From positions 1-24,017 of the forward strand of contig CAWBPA010000004.1 in NCBI GenBank assembly GCA_963790545.1: a DNA stretch of 24,017 nt, in the 5' to 3' direction. The position numbers were made by a program, and so were the translations under genes. The notes under the pieces were generated by a model that was given only the letters and a program-made list of their open reading frames with translations, was not told where the DNA came from and searched no databases. This DNA is from DATBJG01 sp963790545 (GTDB taxonomy: Bacteria > Acidobacteriota > Vicinamibacteria > Vicinamibacterales > JAMQPK01). Positions 1-6,852 of the stretch are shown here, piece by piece; position 1 is the stretch's first letter; each line of letters opens with the position of its first letter.

Positions 1-434
1 TTCCGCAGTTCGAGGGGTTCGAGCAGATGGTCCCGCGAGCGCGGACCAGTCTCGTACTGGAGCTGAAACATCGTAAACGTCTCGTACAGCACGACGCCGC
101 CCGGCTTGACGGCACCCCGAAGCACCGGGAACAGGTTACGCTGCAGATATCGTGTACACACGAGTACGTCGAAGTGTGAGGTCGGCAACACACCGTCTTC
201 AAGATCGGTGGCCCACAACCTGACGTTCAGATTCTGTTGTCGGGCTTGAGATCGAGCGACACGCAGGGATTCGATGTCTCGATCGACACCGAAGGTCTTG
301 AACCCTGCCTTGGCGAGCGTCCAGGTATGGCGGCCGCGACCCATGGCCACGTCGAGCGCGGCCATCGACGTGACGTCGATCAACGTCAGCCGGTCGATCC
401 ATCCGCTGATGAATGGCGACGGTAATTCCAGCTC
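1..434 (-). CDS. class I SAM-dependent methyltransferase, C-terminus cut by window edge
   Basis: Reading leftward from about 434, an open frame runs off the window edge without a stop. It encodes about 144 residues, with LPSPFISGW near the N-terminus and then a Rossmann SAM-binding motif I (ALDVAMGRGRH), an acidic strand-2 end (FGVDRD), and the strand-5/6 region KPGGVVLYETF. This resembles TehB/UbiE-type class I methyltransferases; the substrate cannot be told. The start is unclear. A TGA at 437-435 closes the frame upstream, and no ATG, GTG or TTG lies before the conserved LPSPF segment (the first are TTG 383 and ATG 365). A TTG at 438, abutting the PHP gene's stop codon, would be the natural start if one extra base were removed around 435, so a small indel is possible. 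It is the last visible gene of the erpA-led operon. Confidence 0.72.
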
Positions 435-438
435 TCAA

Positions 439-1262
439 CTACCTCTGCGCTCTCGCCTTGAGGACACGATAGTGCTCATCCGGCAGACCGACAATCCCGA
501 GCCCGTTGCGCCGATGGCCAACCTCGCCGTGGTAGTCGGATCCGCCGCTGACTGCAAGGCCGTACTGCGCTGCCAGCGCGAGGTAGTGAGCGGTGGCCGC
601 CGAGTCATGATCGCTGTGGTACGCCTCAATCGCCACGAGACCGCCGTCGACGAGCTCCGGAATCACGGCATCGTTTCCGAGCGGGCCTGGATGCGCCAAC
701 GACGCGATGCCGCCGGCCTGACCAACGATTTTCACGACCTCCACAGGCGTGCCGCCCCGACGAGCAACATACGCCGGCTTGCCCTCGCCGATGAACTCAT
801 CAAAGGCCTGCCGAATGTCGGCAACGTGTCCGGCCTTCACCAGGGCCGATGCCACCAGTGGCCGACCGAGCGCGCGACCCGGCTTGGTCCCCGGTGCCTC
901 GGTAATCTGCTCCACGTCGATGGGCTTGCCAAGGGACGCCAGCTTTGTCGCCATTTCCCGAACACGCCGCACACGATCGGTGCGCTGTTCCCGCAGAAAC
1001 CCTTCGAGGATTTCGCTGTCAGGGTCGAAAAAATAGCCCAGCACGTGAACGTCACGTTCCGCCAGGACAGCGGTGATCTCGATTCCGGGGACCACTTCCA
1101 TACCCAGGCTGGCGCCAACCTTCGCGACTTCGGCAACTGCGGCCACCGTGTCGTGGTCCGTCACGCTGAGGTACGGATTCCGAGAGTCCATGCGCGATGA
1201 ACCAACTCGGCCGGCTCACACCGACCATCCGACGCCGTCGTGTGCATGTGAAGATCGATCAA
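439..1262 (-). CDS. PHP-domain phosphoesterase (frame broken near 1174)
   Basis: This is a metal-dependent phosphoesterase of the PHP superfamily (related to YciV/TrpH-type 3',5'-nucleotide bisphosphatases); about 274 residues after repair. The frame opens with TTG at 1262, overlapping the upstream Fur-ferritin stop as TTGA, and gives the hallmark MIDLHMHTTASDG (His5 and His7 as metal ligands). It then hits a stop after about 33 codons. The rest (SVTDHDT, SLAHPGP, SGGSDYHGE, all typical PHP metal-ligand motifs) is in another frame open from 1191 to 439. Adding one base at about 1172-1176 (for example turning CGTAC into CGTTAC) joins the two as LGIRYLSVTDHDT, which fits the family. A single lost base is therefore the simplest reading, either an assembly error or a fresh mutation. 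Exact substrate is unknown. Confidence 0.85.
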
Positions 1263-2263
1263 GTGTTCGAGGAGGACGCGTGGCGGGAGCGATCATGTCG
1301 TCTGGACGCACGCGCTGACTTGCGCGGGCTGGATCCGAGCTGGCGTTTCACAAGGGCCGCGTACTCGCGAGTCAGAAGATCTAGATGGGCCTTCTCTTCG
1401 TCTGCGAACTCCAGAAAGATCTGCTTGCCTTCCGAGTCCTCGAAGCGCTCGCCGTACCGCTTGAAGAAACGGTGAGACCCCCGCTCGCAGCGGATGCCAA
1501 TCATCAACGCCTGCCGCGCGTTGATGCCTCTCGTGAGACGCTCGGCGCCGTTGGCAAACAAGCCGTTTGCCGCTCCCTTGAAAAACAGGAACGTCGGCCG
1601 CGATTCGAGCTGCGGATCCTTCTCGAGCAACCGCTTGTAACGGGCTTCCAGCGTCGAGAGGTGCTCGCGCTCTTCCTCCGCCAACTTCTGAAACAGCGCC
1701 CGCCCACGTCGATCGCGCGTGATGAGCGCCGCCTGCGAGTAGAATTCCAGGCCGCTGCGCTCGGTGGCGATCGCAATCCGCAACGCGTCGCGCGCGAAGA
1801 GCAGCTCGGTAGTTCCGCTGTCAACCGCCGCTGGCCGTCCCGTTCGACATTCTTCACAGGTTCCGTAGATCTGAAGAACACTCTGCCGCTGCGTAAAGCT
1901 TCGTGCGGCGGCAATCTCCTCGACAATCGCTTCGATGTCGGAGCTCAGAAACTCGAAGGACCGGTTGCAGGTCTTGCAGATTAGGTGAAAATGGCGCGGA
2001 TGCCGATATGAATGCTCAAAGCGGAAACGGCCTTCGCCAAAGTCGACCTTGCGCGCGATACCGGCATCGACCATCCACTGCAGTGCTCGGTAGATCGTCG
2101 CGCGGCTGATGCGCTGATCCTCGCGCCTGATCAGATCGACCAGGTCATCGGCGCTGAGATGCCCTTCCTGACGCAGAAAGACGTTGAGGATGAAATCCCG
2201 TTTGCTCGAGCGTTTGGTCCCGGCGGGACGAATACGATCGAGATCGGAGGCGGTCATCGGCAT
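1259..2263 (-). CDS. Fur-family regulator fused to a ferritin/rubrerythrin-like diiron domain
   Basis: 334 residues in one uninterrupted frame. Residues ~15-142 are a Fur/PerR-family regulator: a winged helix with recognition-helix text ISRATIYRALQWM (52-64), metal-site histidines in HSYRHPRHFH (84-93), and two CxxC pairs (C96/C99 and C136/C139) that form the structural zinc site. Residues ~150-305 form a ferritin-like four-helix domain with a candidate iron-ligand set: E168 or E173 in helix 1, E198-x-x-H201, E260, and E290-x-x-H293. No rubredoxin domain follows; the last ~25 residues are a basic tail. Normal Fur proteins are about 140-150 residues, so the extra half is real added sequence. 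Inference: the diiron domain may sense peroxide, O2 or iron and pass the signal to DNA binding. It lies 98 bp after erpA and overlaps the PHP gene by 4 bp, so it is probably co-transcribed. The start is ATG 2263; a second in-frame ATG lies at 2257. Confidence 0.88.
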   Translation of the reverse strand: MPMTASDLDRIRPAGTKRSSKRDFILNVFLRQEGHLSADDLVDLIRREDQRISRATIYRALQWMVDAGIARKVDFGEGRFRFEHSYRHPRHFHLICKTCNRSFEFLSSDIEAIVEEIAAARSFTQRQSVLQIYGTCEECRTGRPAAVDSGTTELLFARDALRIAIATERSGLEFYSQAALITRDRRGRALFQKLAEEEREHLSTLEARYKRLLEKDPQLESRPTFLFFKGAANGLFANGAERLTRGINARQALMIGIRCERGSHRFFKRYGERFEDSEGKQIFLEFADEEKAHLDLLTREYAALVKRQLGSSPRKSARASRRHDRSRHASSSNT

Positions 2264-2267
2264 GACA

Positions 2268-2322
2268 GTTGACGTAGGGGGTCCCTCGGACTCAGTTCTG
2301 GCGCGAGCTCTAAGACGTCAAC
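2268..2322. promoter_or_regulatory. 8-bp inverted repeat before the Fur-ferritin gene, possible operator
   Basis: In the 98-bp gap between erpA and the Fur-ferritin gene, GTTGACGT (2268-2275) is matched by its reverse complement ACGTCAAC (2315-2322), 39 bases apart. On the gene's own strand the distal arm contains TTGACG, a possible -35 element, and the proximal arm lies 4 bases before the ATG. An autoregulatory site is imaginable, but this is not a classic Fur box and an 8-bp match can occur by chance. Confidence 0.25.
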
Positions 2323-2361
2323 CGTCTGCTGCCGGGGCGGTCTGAAAACCCTGACGCTCGA

Positions 2362-2685
2362 TTAGACGGTAAACGACTGGCCGCACCCGCAGGTTGACAC
2401 CGCATTCGGGTTCTTGATGGTGAACCCTCCTCCGGTGACCGTTTCGACGAAGTCAACCTCGGCACCCTTCAGGTAGCGAATGCTGATGGGGTCGACGAAC
2501 AGCTTCACCCCGTTGGACTCGAAGATCTGGTCGCTCTCACCAAGGCTCTCCTCGATCATGAGGCCATATTGAAAACCCGAACAACCGCCGCCCTGCACGA
2601 ACACCCGCAGGCCGCTGTTCACCTTCTGCTCTTCGGCCAGGAGCTCGCTAATTCTCGAAGCCGCCGTCTCTGTTACATTGATCAT
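2362..2685 (-). CDS. erpA: iron-sulfur cluster insertion protein, ErpA/IscA family
   Basis: A 107-residue A-type Fe-S carrier, the usual family length. It accepts an Fe-S cluster from the assembly scaffold and hands it to target enzymes in the cytoplasm. The three conserved cysteines are visible: one in GGGCSGFQYG (about residue 35) and the C-terminal CGCG pair (about 99 and 101). The start ATG at 2685 is preceded by AAGGAG at 2701-2696 with a 10-base spacer. It is the first gene of a minus-strand operon with its own promoter (2719-2747). Placing a Fur-like regulator directly behind an Fe-S carrier fits iron-responsive control. Within the family, ErpA, IscA and HesB-type proteins are hard to tell apart by sequence alone, so the symbol is the best guess. 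Confidence 0.9.
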   Translation of the reverse strand: MINVTETAASRISELLAEEQKVNSGLRVFVQGGGCSGFQYGLMIEESLGESDQIFESNGVKLFVDPISIRYLKGAEVDFVETVTGGGFTIKNPNAVSTCGCGQSFTV

Positions 2686-2718
2686 GCTTGGAGGTCTCCT
2701 TCAACTCCGTCGTTTTCT

Positions 2719-2747
2719 ATTATACCTGCTGATTGCCCTCCCGTCAG
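2719..2747 (-). promoter_or_regulatory. sigma70-type promoter of the erpA operon
   Basis: On the minus strand, CTGACG (2747-2742) and a perfect TATAAT (2724-2719) are separated by exactly 17 bases. Predicted transcription start is near 2712, giving a leader of about 27 nt that contains the AAGGAG ribosome site. It is the best conventional promoter in the window and is back-to-back with the fdhE promoter. Confidence 0.7.
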
Positions 2748-2771
2748 CTCCCTGGGCGGCTCATCTCGCGG

Positions 2772-2801
2772 TTGCACAAGAGGTTACAGTCGAATCATAC
2801 T
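2772..2801 (+). promoter_or_regulatory. putative fdhE promoter, near-leaderless
   Basis: TTGCAC (2772-2777) and CATACT (2796-2801) are 18 bases apart. Only 8 bases separate the -10-like element from the fdhE ATG at 2810, and no clear Shine-Dalgarno sequence lies between. If used, the transcript would start within about two bases of the start codon. The hexamers are imperfect, so this is tentative. Confidence 0.35.
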
Positions 2802-2809
2802 GACCGGAC

Positions 2810-3772
2810 ATGGCTTCTCCGAACCCGCCCCTCCTCGACCGGGCAACGCAGCAGTGGGCCGAGCTTGCCGCCCGGTTCCCCGATCTCGAGCCTGCGATCG
2901 AGCTCCAGCGGAAATTGCTCGGTGAGGTGATCGAGGTACTCGACCGCCTCGATCGCAGCGGAGCCGTAACCCGGCCACTGCCTCCAGCCGCCATCGTCGA
3001 GAAACTCCAACGTGGCGTGCCGGTGCTTCGAGGTGAGGCCATAGACATCCCGGTCGGGGAGCTCGCATCCAGCCTGGATCGCTTCTGCCAGCACCTGGCC
3101 AACGGCGGGGCGGGCGACGTCGCGCGCCATGTGATGGAGTCGTTTCAGTCTGGACGCATCAATCGGGCCTCACTGCTCAGGAGCTCGTTGGCCAGAGATC
3201 AAAAGGCCATTCATCAGGGTGCGACCCAAATGAGTCTTTCCCCGGATTTAGTGTGGCTCGTCGGGGAGCTGGCGACGTCGCCGTTTGCATTCCTGCTGCA
3301 ACGAGCCCTGTTTGGTGGGGAGGACGAGGGTGACAGGCAGGAGGGCGTCGTCCAGTCTGCCCTGGTTTCGTGGGACCGTGGCTACTGTCCTGCGTGCGGT
3401 TCCTGGCCGGCGCTTGCCGAGTATGTGAGCGGCGTGCGATCGCTGCGCTGCTCGTTCTGCGCCGCGGCCTGGGAGATGCTGTCGTATCGCTGTGTGTATT
3501 GCGGAGAAGAAGGGTCAGCGTTCGTCACCTCCGCACCCGACACTGAGCAGCCGCAACGGTTGCTGGAACTCTGTGGTCAGTGTGGAGGGTACACGAAAGC
3601 CGTCCAGGTGGACGCGGCGGCACCGTTTCCGCTCGTCGCGATCGAAGATCTGGAAACGCTGGATCTCGATCGATCGGCGATCGACCATGGTTACACGCGA
3701 CCTTCTCTACCCGAGCTGAGCGAAGACGCGACCTTCGCGCCTCCGACGCCCCCGGACTCAGGCGGGGGCTAA
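2810..3772 (+). CDS. fdhE: formate dehydrogenase maturation protein FdhE
   Basis: 320 residues, about the family length. FdhE is a cytoplasmic accessory factor for respiratory molybdo/tungsto formate dehydrogenases; in E. coli it interacts with the catalytic subunit, and its conserved cysteine motifs bind metal. The C-terminal half shows the family's series of CxxC pairs: CPACGSWPALAEY, LRCSFCAAAW, YRCVYCGEE and LCGQCGGY, spanning about residues 199-264. The helical N-terminal half is less distinctive. Nothing in the window encodes a formate dehydrogenase, so its partner is elsewhere. The C-terminal SGGG and the TAA stop lie inside a GC-rich palindrome shared with the convergent fumarase, so the last residues are probably repeat-derived. 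Confidence 0.87.
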   Translation: MASPNPPLLDRATQQWAELAARFPDLEPAIELQRKLLGEVIEVLDRLDRSGAVTRPLPPAAIVEKLQRGVPVLRGEAIDIPVGELASSLDRFCQHLANGGAGDVARHVMESFQSGRINRASLLRSSLARDQKAIHQGATQMSLSPDLVWLVGELATSPFAFLLQRALFGGEDEGDRQEGVVQSALVSWDRGYCPACGSWPALAEYVSGVRSLRCSFCAAAWEMLSYRCVYCGEEGSAFVTSAPDTEQPQRLLELCGQCGGYTKAVQVDAAAPFPLVAIEDLETLDLDRSAIDHGYTRPSLPELSEDATFAPPTPPDSGGG

Positions 3773-3855
3773 AGCCCCCGCGCTACACAGGCCTCTCCTG
3801 TCGCCTGTTTACACAGCCTCTCTGTCGCCTGTAGCGCGGGGGCTTTAGCCCCCGC
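3762..3855. repeat. paired GC-rich palindromes between convergent genes, probable bidirectional terminator
   Basis: Two near-identical hairpins, GCGGGGGCTAAAGCCCCCGC (3762-3781) and its TTT version (3836-3855), face each other as the arms of a larger imperfect inverted repeat with GCGCTACA-type shoulders. Between them is an imperfect direct repeat: ACACAGGCCTCTCCTGTCGC at 3785-3804 and a shorter version starting at 3811, each ending in CTGT. The element contains the fdhE stop codon and ends 1 base before the fumarase stop. Its position between converging genes suits termination on both strands, though there is no U-tract. The regular structure suggests a dispersed REP-like element. Confidence 0.8.
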
Positions 3856-3856
3856 G

Positions 3857-5392
3857 TTACTGCAAGCTCATGCCTTGCAGAGTCTCGAGTTGTTTGCCCG
3901 ACTCTGCTTCGACATCTTTGTGCAGGCTGTTCCCGTGCGCGTCCATGGTGACGATGGCCGGAAAGTCACGCACCCAGAGATGCCACATGGCCTCGGGCGT
4001 TCCAAATTCCATCAGCGACACATCGTCCGCCCGTTCGATGCAGCGTGCGTAGAACTGCGCCGCGCCCCCAATCGCGTTCAGGTAGACCGCTCCGTGATCT
4101 TTGAGCGCAGCGAGTGTTTTCGCGCCCATCCCTCCCTTGCCGATGACCGCTCGCACACCATACCGGCGAATGATATCGGCCTGATACGGCTCCTCACGGA
4201 TGCTCGTCGTCGGGCCAGCCGCGGTGACCTTCCATCCCCCATCCTGTTTGGCGACGACCGGGCCGCAATGGTAGAGGACCGAGCCTCGCAAATCGACCGG
4301 CGGATCATGCTTCATCAGATACGCGTGGACGGCATCACGGCCAGTATAGGCACGGCCTGAAACCATCACGACATCGCCGACATGCAACGATCGGATCTGC
4401 TCTTCCGAGATTGGAGCATTCAGGGCTATCTCGCGCCCCGTTCTCGTAAATCCCGCCTGGTCGATCATTGGAATGACCGGATGCGAGGGATCCCTGTAGA
4501 GCCACTCCTTGATGGATCCATTACGCGCATCGAGTCGGACGCCGAGGCGCCGGAACGCCCAGCAGTCGTAGGCGACGGAAACAAAGAAGCTCGCCGGCAA
4601 CCGGTTCATCACGCCGACCTTGCAACCAATCAGCGTCACGTTGCCACCAAATCCCATCGTGCCAATACCCAGACTGTTGACGGTGCCCATGATGGACGCC
4701 TCGAGCTCCGCGAGCCTGGGATCGGCATTCACATCGTCGAGCGTGCGGAACAGTTGTTCTTTGGCGTGCACGTAGCCAGACGTCCGGTCACCGCCTATGC
4801 AAACACCGACGGCACCCGGACTGCAGCCCTTGCCCTGCGCGTTCCAGATTGCATGAAGAATGCATTTACGCACCCCTTCGAGGTTGCGGTCCGCGCGACC
4901 CAGGTGTGCCAGCTCGCAGGGCACGGAATACTGGGCGTTCATGTTTTCGCACCCGCCGCCCTTGAGGATCAGCTTGATCTCGATGTCTTGTTCTTCCCAC
5001 TGATCGAAATGGATGATGGGCGTGCCCGGTCCCAGGTTGTTGCCGGAATTCTCGCCGGTCAACGAATCCACCGAGTTTGGACGGAGTTTGCCGCGACGCG
5101 TTGCCTCTGCAACCGCCTCACGGATCTGTTGACGGATCCAGACCTGGTTGGCCCCGAGCGGGACCTTGACCTCGAAGGTCGGCATGCCCGTGTCCTGACA
5201 GATGGCCCCCTCGCACTCCGCAGCCTGATCGATGTTCTGGGCAATGATGGTAAGCGCCTGGCCGGACTGAGTCGTTTCGGACTCCGTACCGCGGGCTGCT
5301 CGCATGGCCGCCCGTACATCCGGCGGCAAATCGGTCGATGTTTTGACGATCAGCTGCACCACCGAGTCCGAAAAAGACTTCAGCATCAGCAC
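3857..5392 (-). CDS. fumarate hydratase, class I (iron-sulfur), alpha and beta regions fused
   Basis: About 511 residues from the GTG at 5392. It catalyses fumarate + water to L-malate with an oxygen-labile [4Fe-4S] cluster. The alpha region (~1-310) carries the three expected cluster cysteines: ICQDTGMP (C65), GKGCSPGAVGVCIGGD (C190) and LIGCKVG (C257). The beta region (~335-511) carries LHVGDVVMVSGRAYTGRDA, TAAGPTTSIREEPY and IGKGGMG. E. coli FumA/B have the same fused arrangement; TtdA/TtdB-like enzymes are split, so a tartrate dehydratase role is less likely but not excluded. Start choice: GAGGAG at 5406-5401 is 8 bases before GTG 5392; ATG 5386 is an alternative, and a longer open frame to 5482 would run into aspA. 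It is divergent from aspA with only 14 bp between start codons, so its promoter must lie inside aspA. Confidence 0.9.
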   Translation of the reverse strand: MLMLKSFSDSVVQLIVKTSTDLPPDVRAAMRAARGTESETTQSGQALTIIAQNIDQAAECEGAICQDTGMPTFEVKVPLGANQVWIRQQIREAVAEATRRGKLRPNSVDSLTGENSGNNLGPGTPIIHFDQWEEQDIEIKLILKGGGCENMNAQYSVPCELAHLGRADRNLEGVRKCILHAIWNAQGKGCSPGAVGVCIGGDRTSGYVHAKEQLFRTLDDVNADPRLAELEASIMGTVNSLGIGTMGFGGNVTLIGCKVGVMNRLPASFFVSVAYDCWAFRRLGVRLDARNGSIKEWLYRDPSHPVIPMIDQAGFTRTGREIALNAPISEEQIRSLHVGDVVMVSGRAYTGRDAVHAYLMKHDPPVDLRGSVLYHCGPVVAKQDGGWKVTAAGPTTSIREEPYQADIIRRYGVRAVIGKGGMGAKTLAALKDHGAVYLNAIGGAAQFYARCIERADDVSLMEFGTPEAMWHLWVRDFPAIVTMDAHGNSLHKDVEAESGKQLETLQGMSLQ

Positions 5393-5394
5393 AG

Positions 5395-5400
5395 TATAAT
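5395..5400 (+). promoter_or_regulatory. -10 element of aspA, implying a leaderless mRNA
   Basis: A perfect TATAAT ends 6 bases before the GTG start of aspA at 5407, which places the expected transcription start on the start codon itself. No convincing -35 and no Shine-Dalgarno sequence are seen. The only bases between are CTCCTC, which is the ribosome site of the opposite-strand fumarase read backwards. Confidence 0.6.
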
Positions 5401-5406
5401 CTCCTC
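5401..5406 (-). promoter_or_regulatory. ribosome binding site that fixes the fumarase start
   Basis: GAGGAG on the minus strand with an 8-base spacer to GTG 5392. It supports GTG 5392 over the longer open frame extending to 5482 and slightly over ATG 5386. It occupies the same six bases that separate the aspA -10 box from the aspA start on the other strand. Confidence 0.65.
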
Positions 5407-6852
5407 GTGTCCTTTCGCATCGAGAGCGACCCGCTCGGCGAGCTTCAAGTGCCCGCAACGGCCTACTACGGGATTCAGACACAGCGGGCAGTCGAAAATT
5501 TCCCCATCAGCGGCCTGCGCGCTCCCGACTCGCTCATCACGGCCACGGTGCTCATCAAGAAGGCGGCCGCTGAAGCCAATGTCAGTATCGGTCGGCTGGC
5601 ACCGGAGGTCGGTCGCACCATCGCCACGGCGGCAGACGAAATCCTGAGAGGCGGACTGAAAGACCAGTTCGTCGTGGACGTCTACCAGGCGGGCGCCGGC
5701 ACGTCCCACAACATGAACGTGAACGAGGTTCTGGCGAATCGGGCCGGCGAGCTGCTCGGCCAGGCCCGCGGAACCTACACGTTGGTGCATCCCAACGATC
5801 ACGTCAACATGGGGCAATCCACAAACGACGTGTTTCCGTCCGCAACGCGTCTTGCGCTGCTGTTGGGCCATCGCGTCCTCGTCGAGGAAGCCGTTCGGCT
5901 GGCGTCGTCGTTTGACTCCAAGGCAAACGCGTTCCGGAACGTGCTGAAGGTGGGCCGGACGCACCTGCAGGATGCGGTGCCGATGACGCTTGGCCAGGAG
6001 TTCAGTGGCTACGCCGCCTGCATCGCACGAGGTGCCGGCGATATCGAGCACGCCTCTCGACAACTGCACGAGCTCAATGTGGGTGCCACGGCGGTCGGGA
6101 CCGGACTCAATGCGGGTCCCGAGTTCACCGACCAGGTCATTCGGAATCTTCGGCGTTACACCAATCTCGAACTGCAGGCGGCGGAGAACCCTTTTCGCGT
6201 CACGCAGAGCATGGGGGACGTGCTGGCCTATACGGGAGCCCATCGGCGGCTTGCGGTGGAACTCGGCAAGATCGCGAGCGATCTTCGCTTGCTCAGCATG
6301 GGACCGCGGGCGGGGCTCTCGGAGATCGTCTTACCGGCGGTCCAGCCCGGTTCGTCGATCATGCCTGGCAAGGTCAACCCTTCAATCGCAGAAATGGTCA
6401 ACCAGGTCTGTTTTCAGGTGATCGGGTGCGACACGACCGTCGCGATGGCGTGCGAGGCGGGCCAGCTCGAACTGAACGTCATGATGCCGCTTATCGCCTG
6501 GGATTCGCTGCACGCGTCACATATCCTGCGTGAGGCCATGCATGCGCTTCGTCTGCGCTGCGTCGATGGCCTCGTTGCCGATCCGCAACGAGCTCGAGAG
6601 CTTCTCGATCGCAGCACGGCGCTGGCCACCTCGCTCAGCCCGTATATTGGATACGCTGCAACCGCCGAGTTGGCAAAGGAATCGGTTCGCACCGGAACTC
6701 CCATTCACCAGCTTGCTCTCGACCGTCAGCTGCTCGACGCGGATCGGCTCGAGCAGATCCTCGACCCTGAAGCCATGACGCGGCCCGGGATTGCCGGTGC
6801 GGATGGGACGCCATCGCGTCCACCACGTAAAGAGTCCTCGAAAGAACGATGA
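5407..6852 (+). CDS. aspA: aspartate ammonia-lyase (aspartase)
   Basis: 481 residues, close to the family length. It catalyses L-aspartate to fumarate + NH3 in the cytoplasm. It belongs to the aspartase/fumarase C superfamily: the signature loop GSSIMPGKVNP (315-325) holds the catalytic serine, and GRTHLQDAVPMTLGQEFSGY (183-202) and GQSTNDVFPSA (136-146) line the active site. Aspartase is preferred over class II fumarase because of YQAGAGTSHNMNVNE (93-107; fumarases have TGSGTQSNMN) and VNQVCFQVIG...EAGQLELNVMMP (331-360; fumarases have GNFELN). H186 in GRTHLQD is more fumarase-like, so some doubt remains. The start is GTG 5407, giving the expected MSFRIESDPLGE. The basic C-terminal tail (~460-481) is nonconserved. 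Its stop overlaps the next start as ATGA, so translation is probably coupled. Confidence 0.8.
   Translation: MSFRIESDPLGELQVPATAYYGIQTQRAVENFPISGLRAPDSLITATVLIKKAAAEANVSIGRLAPEVGRTIATAADEILRGGLKDQFVVDVYQAGAGTSHNMNVNEVLANRAGELLGQARGTYTLVHPNDHVNMGQSTNDVFPSATRLALLLGHRVLVEEAVRLASSFDSKANAFRNVLKVGRTHLQDAVPMTLGQEFSGYAACIARGAGDIEHASRQLHELNVGATAVGTGLNAGPEFTDQVIRNLRRYTNLELQAAENPFRVTQSMGDVLAYTGAHRRLAVELGKIASDLRLLSMGPRAGLSEIVLPAVQPGSSIMPGKVNPSIAEMVNQVCFQVIGCDTTVAMACEAGQLELNVMMPLIAWDSLHASHILREAMHALRLRCVDGLVADPQRARELLDRSTALATSLSPYIGYAATAELAKESVRTGTPIHQLALDRQLLDADRLEQILDPEAMTRPGIAGADGTPSRPPRKESSKER

Noticed and set aside
274..1200. 308-codon plus-strand open frame
   Set aside because: It lies opposite the PHP and methyltransferase genes, whose motifs are clear; its product has no recognisable features.
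4382..5647. 421-codon plus-strand open frame
   Set aside because: Antisense to the class I fumarase and runs into aspA in the wrong frame; no domain-like sequence.
5386..6243. 285-codon minus-strand open frame opposite aspA
   Set aside because: Shadow of a GC-rich gene; composition and lack of motifs argue against it.
5407..6852. Calling the gene a class II fumarase (fumC)
   Set aside because: YQAGAGTSHNMN and EAGQLELNVMMP match aspartase rather than fumarase signatures, although one active-site residue (H186) is fumarase-like.
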